The notes beneath the pieces are model-generated. The model was not told the origin of the DNA, did no database searches, and saw only the letters and a list, made by a program, of their open reading frames with translations. A stretch of 64,000 nucleotides of DNA, from positions 5,332,001 to 5,396,000 of the forward strand of contig JACKHI010000001.1 in assembly GCA_020639075.1 (NCBI GenBank), given 5' to 3'. Numbering within the stretch: position 1 is the first letter of the stretch; each line of letters opens with the position of its first letter. The translations under genes were made by a program, and so were the position numbers. The stretch is from Phycisphaerales bacterium (GTDB taxonomy: Bacteria > Planctomycetota > Phycisphaerae > UBA1845 > UTPLA1). Shown piece after piece: positions 61,017-64,000 of this stretch.

Positions 61017-62468
61017 TCAGCGGACCGCGGACGATGCAGTCAACGGGGCTACGAGACGTCGGCGCATCGGTTGGCGGCGGGCGTAGGTCAGCGAGCGCCA
61101 GAGCCATTCCAATGGACCGAACAGGAAATGGCGAAGCCAGATCGCGCTGACAACGACCTGAAAAGCAAATACGCAACAAACGATCAGCAGGACCATCGAG
61201 AACCGCAGGCGACCGATCAGGCCCATGCCGTAGCTGTAGAAGATGAGTCCGCAAAGAACGGATTGGCCGATGTAGTTGGTCAGCGCCATCCGGCCAGCGG
61301 CTGCAAACGGAGCGAGTCCGCGCCGGCCAAGGGGGCCCAGGCTGAGAAGGCAGATCAGACCGAAGTAGCCGGCCGTCAATCCGAAGGAGCCGATGTACGT
61401 CGCGAGTTCGGGGATCAACGTCTCCCAGTATCCGTATCGGTATTTGCGTCCGACGAATTCTCCGCAAGCCTGAATCGCGACCCCGATCGGCATGGCGATC
61501 GTGACGAGTCGTATCAGACTGCGTCGATGCTCCGAGAGCTTCGTCATCACGCCTGATCGAATGACGGCGATGCCGAGGAGGAACATCGCGAGACATCGCC
61601 AGCCGAGAATCGTAACGCCCACGAAGATACTCAGCACCAAATACGTGATGCCGCGGTGAATGATCGACAAGTGGAACGGCCCGCGCCGATAGAGTTCCAC
61701 TTCGACGGAACCGAAGTTCTGCATGATCCGTTCAATATTGATGGGAACGTCAGGTTCGATTGCCGCCGATGCATCCTGAGCTGTGAGTTCGACTTCGTCA
61801 TTCGGAATCGGGGCGGTCTTTGTTTGGTTGTCCGATTCGGATGGCGCATATGAGTTGGTCATGTGTTCCAATGCAAACAGTCCGGGCATGAGAAGTATTG
61901 GGATGAACGCGAGAACCGTCGCCGTTCTGAGAAGCGTTCGTCGAGAGGTGTGTCGGAAGAGCATCGCGATGAACCCCAGGATGGCGTACATCGAGAGAAT
62001 GTCGCCGTACCAGAGCACGATGCCGTGGATGATGCCGAACCCGAGCAGTATCAGCAGGCGCCTTGAATAGACGGCCGTGAACGACACATCGCGGCGATCG
62101 GCGCGATCGCTCTGGAGTGCCAGCCCCATGCCGAACAGGACAGAGAACAGCGTGACGAATTTGTAATTCCCGAAAAAACGAGAGATGAAAAGGGCGATGT
62201 CGTCCAGCGTGTTACCGGTCGACCACGCATTTTCCAGCGCCGTCGGTGCACCGTTGGCGAAGAACGTGACGTTGACGAGAAGGATGCCGAACAGCGCGAA
62301 GCCTCGGAGGGCGTCGATTGCCGAGATCCGCTCCGTTTCTTTCGTTGGCGCCAATCTGCCGGCCGATGGTTCGGCGATCGGAAGGTCATGGGGGATGTCG
62401 CGGACAATCCCCGCTTCGGGGTCAGCCCACGGCGCTTGAGTGTTCTTTTCAGACTCCGGCGATTGCAT
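61017..62468 (-). CDS. DUF418 (YeiB-like) membrane protein
   Basis: 483 residues. RISAIDALRGFALFGILLVNV is the family's N-terminal signature; FRFFGNYKFVTLFSVLFGMGLAL-type and AAAGRMALTNYIGQSVLCGLIF match the DUF418 core, with about 10 spans. A charged loop of ~80 residues follows LEHMTNSY. Family members may transport or acylate; the function is not known. 56 bases separate it from the lipoprotein gene on the same strand. Confidence 0.86.
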   Translation of the reverse strand: MQSPESEKNTQAPWADPEAGIVRDIPHDLPIAEPSAGRLAPTKETERISAIDALRGFALFGILLVNVTFFANGAPTALENAWSTGNTLDDIALFISRFFGNYKFVTLFSVLFGMGLALQSDRADRRDVSFTAVYSRRLLILLGFGIIHGIVLWYGDILSMYAILGFIAMLFRHTSRRTLLRTATVLAFIPILLMPGLFALEHMTNSYAPSESDNQTKTAPIPNDEVELTAQDASAAIEPDVPINIERIMQNFGSVEVELYRRGPFHLSIIHRGITYLVLSIFVGVTILGWRCLAMFLLGIAVIRSGVMTKLSEHRRSLIRLVTIAMPIGVAIQACGEFVGRKYRYGYWETLIPELATYIGSFGLTAGYFGLICLLSLGPLGRRGLAPFAAAGRMALTNYIGQSVLCGLIFYSYGMGLIGRLRFSMVLLIVCCVFAFQVVVSAIWLRHFLFGPLEWLWRSLTYARRQPMRRRLVAPLTASSAVR

Positions 62469-62498
62469 GTCGGACCCTATCGGCAGACTCCGCGCATA

Positions 62499-63593
62499 CT
62501 ACTCGCAATCGCGGTTCGCTTCCCCTGCAAAATCGGAAAGGCGCACCATTTGGACATCGTGGCTTTTGACGCGAAGTCGGATCGACTCGAGCACGTATCC
62601 TGTCAGTCGGGTCATGTAATAGGCGAGGAGCAGGGGAAACGTAATCAGTGTTTCGCCGAGCGTCTTCTTTTTTCGGAACAGATCGTTGTACACAATCGCA
62701 GCGATGCCGGTGAGATAGCAAATGGCCGACAGCCCGAACAACGGCCGCCAAGCGAATCCGAGCGGCAATGTGACGAAGGCGAGCATGAATGGAAGCATGT
62801 CGATCCGTTGCGGCAGGGCGTACTTATAGACGAGTCGTGCAGCGGAGCGACCGCCGCGAAACGCTTGTCTGAAGAACGCGCCACCCGAAAGATGGTGTTC
62901 GTGCAGCACAACAGCGTCGGGTACGGCGACAAGCCTGTAGCCGGCGGCGCGCAGGATGAGGTGCAGGCCCTCCTCGTCACCGCGGCCGGAGACGGATACG
63001 TCGGGCGTGCCGTCGGTTCTTTGGAGCTTCTCGGCGCGGTCTTCATCGAGTCGATAGCGCAGCAGCAGCTCGCGACGAATGCACATGTTGCCGGCGATCA
63101 GGCGCGATGCGTCGCCGGCGCTGTGAATTCGATGCGTTCCCTTAAACGTCTTGTCGAAGAGGCTGCGTGCGGGGGCGTCCAGCACCATGCCTGTGACGCC
63201 GGCGACGACGTTGTCCGATTCAGTCGAAAACGGTGCGATCAGGCGTTTGAGCCATTCGGGCTCGGCAATGCAGTCGCAATCGAGGAAGGCGATCAACTCC
63301 CCAGAGGCGACGGCAATGCCGCGATTGCGGCTGGGATTCGCGCCGGCGTGAGAATCGTTGCGCAACCGGACGACGCGGATGTCGTCGCGCTCCGGGTTGA
63401 ACTGTCGAATGACATCGGGCGTCGCGTCGGTCGATGCGTCATCGATGACGACAATCTCGAAGTCTTGGAATGACTGTTTGCAGAGCGCGGCCAGGCAGCG
63501 CGACAACACGTCGGCCCGATTACATGCCGGAATGATGATCGATACGCGCATGGGGCGAAGTCCAGGTTCGATGGAGTCTTGCGTCATCGTCAC
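62499..63593 (-). CDS. family 2 glycosyltransferase
   Basis: 364 residues. MRVSIIIPACNRADVLSRCLAAL, VIDDASTD, ANPSRNRGIA and the metal-binding AFLDCDCIAEPEW are family 2 features. After about 270 two or three membrane spans (LPFMLAFVTLPLGFAW, YLTGIAAIVYNDLF) anchor it. It would add a sugar to a lipid or polysaccharide on the inner side of the membrane. Same strand as the next, partial, glycosyltransferase, 41 bases away. Confidence 0.9.
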   Translation of the reverse strand: MTMTQDSIEPGLRPMRVSIIIPACNRADVLSRCLAALCKQSFQDFEIVVIDDASTDATPDVIRQFNPERDDIRVVRLRNDSHAGANPSRNRGIAVASGELIAFLDCDCIAEPEWLKRLIAPFSTESDNVVAGVTGMVLDAPARSLFDKTFKGTHRIHSAGDASRLIAGNMCIRRELLLRYRLDEDRAEKLQRTDGTPDVSVSGRGDEEGLHLILRAAGYRLVAVPDAVVLHEHHLSGGAFFRQAFRGGRSAARLVYKYALPQRIDMLPFMLAFVTLPLGFAWRPLFGLSAICYLTGIAAIVYNDLFRKKKTLGETLITFPLLLAYYMTRLTGYVLESIRLRVKSHDVQMVRLSDFAGEANRDCE

Positions 63594-63634
63594 GGCATCA
63601 TACAGGTATCGCCTTTAACAAGGGCCTGCGCGGC

Positions 63635-64000
63635 TCATGGCGATCGATCACGGAGCACCTCGTCGAAGAGTGTTGCGAGTTCGCGTGTGAGACTTCTTCG
63701 AGAGAATCTCGCCAGCTGCTCATCGCTTATTGTCAACTCGCCCGCGCCCGTCTTCCACGCTTGCCAGCAGTGTTTGATCGCAGCGGCGACAGAGGCCGCG
63801 TCGTCGAATTGTGCAACGATGCCGGCATTTGTGTCGCGTATGAGCCAGGCGTCGCCGCCGGATTCGCTCACGACGGCGAGTATCGGTTTCCCAGCTGCAA
63901 GGTACTCGAACGCTTTGCCGGAAACGACGTCCTGGCCTTCTGTGATCGTCTGCAGCAGGACGTTGACGTCGGCGCCGTGCATCATGCGGAGGCTGTCGTC
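63635..64000 (-). CDS. C-terminal part of a glycosyltransferase (family 4-like), cut by window end
   Basis: 122 residues are visible, and the frame runs out at 64000. ADVNVLLQTITEGQDVVSGKAF followed by EYLAAGKPILAVVSESGGDA is the end of a GT-B fold (the loop that binds the donor nucleotide). A C-terminal helix follows. The donor is unknown. The gene begins beyond the window, upstream of the family 2 glycosyltransferase on the same strand, so an operon is likely. Confidence 0.82.
   Translation of the reverse strand, partial: DDSLRMMHGADVNVLLQTITEGQDVVSGKAFEYLAAGKPILAVVSESGGDAWLIRDTNAGIVAQFDDAASVAAAIKHCWQAWKTGAGELTISDEQLARFSRRSLTRELATLFDEVLRDRSP

Noticed and set aside
1..64000. tRNA, rRNA, CRISPR array, riboswitch, replication origin
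   Set aside because: Reading through the gaps I saw no cloverleaf-type motif, no regularly spaced identical repeats, and no rRNA-like or known riboswitch core. A tRNAscan-SE and Infernal run would be decisive.

Overview
The window looks like chromosomal DNA of a Planctomycetota bacterium, probably of a Phycisphaerae-like lineage. GC content is high (judged by eye). It carries a DUF1844 gene, a PQQ-type beta-propeller protein with a poly-Asp tail, several secreted proteins with dockerin-like EF-hand repeats and Cys-rich GACC repeats, MreB, and a full early lipid A pathway (lpxD, an lpxC-fabZ fusion, lpxA). Assignment to phylum and class is inference from gene content; I saw no rRNA or tRNA gene in the window.

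Layout. 1-11 kb: a Ski2-like helicase, a pair of receiver-like/GGDEF signalling genes, a PBP4-type peptidase, DUF1844, an amidohydrolase, and a mreB group with a 54-residue membrane protein and a membrane-anchored coiled-coil protein. 11-15.4 kb: the PQQ-like protein, a strong terminator, then purH. 15.5-20.4 kb: an amidoligase cluster (GNAT, C39-like papain-fold protease, RLAN-RimK ATP-grasp ligase, GCS2-type ligase, N-formylglutamate amidohydrolase-like enzyme). 20.4-25.9 kb: three secreted dockerin-like/GACC-repeat proteins. 26-31.5 kb: a complete retron, consisting of an ARM/HEAT-like protein, a winged-helix/SWIM zinc-finger protein, a structured msr-msd RNA and a reverse transcriptase with the retron NAxxH, YADD and VTG motifs. 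31.6-38.4 kb: mixed genes, including a DUF3887/alpha-beta hydrolase, two tandem paralogous microproteins, hutH, a HhH-GPD glycosylase, a CPBP protease and a VOC protein. 38.4-44.5 kb: DUF2723 membrane protein, acyl carrier protein, FkbH-like HAD/GNAT protein, a hexapeptide-acyltransferase/GNAT fusion and a YdcF-family protein. 44.7-49.1 kb: glutamate dehydrogenase, an IS4-type element with a recognisable 11-bp target duplication, a globin, and an ArsC-family selenoprotein with an in-frame UGA and a bacterial SECIS hairpin. 49.3-56.8 kb: envelope genes manC, manA, a GnnA-like oxidoreductase, lpxA, lpxC-fabZ, lpxD and ompH. 56.9-64 kb: membrane proteins, a thioredoxin-like protein, a TPR lipoprotein, DUF418 and two glycosyltransferases, the last cut by the window end.

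The strongest non-routine signals are the retron, whose RNA has a perfect 14-bp a1/a2 pair and a perfect 24-bp msd stem, and the selenoprotein, which conventional gene calling would truncate. The tandem microproteins, the amidoligase cluster and the FkbH/ACP cluster are further candidates. Nothing was searched or folded by computer: family calls rest on motifs I recognise, and coordinates of short features were counted by hand.
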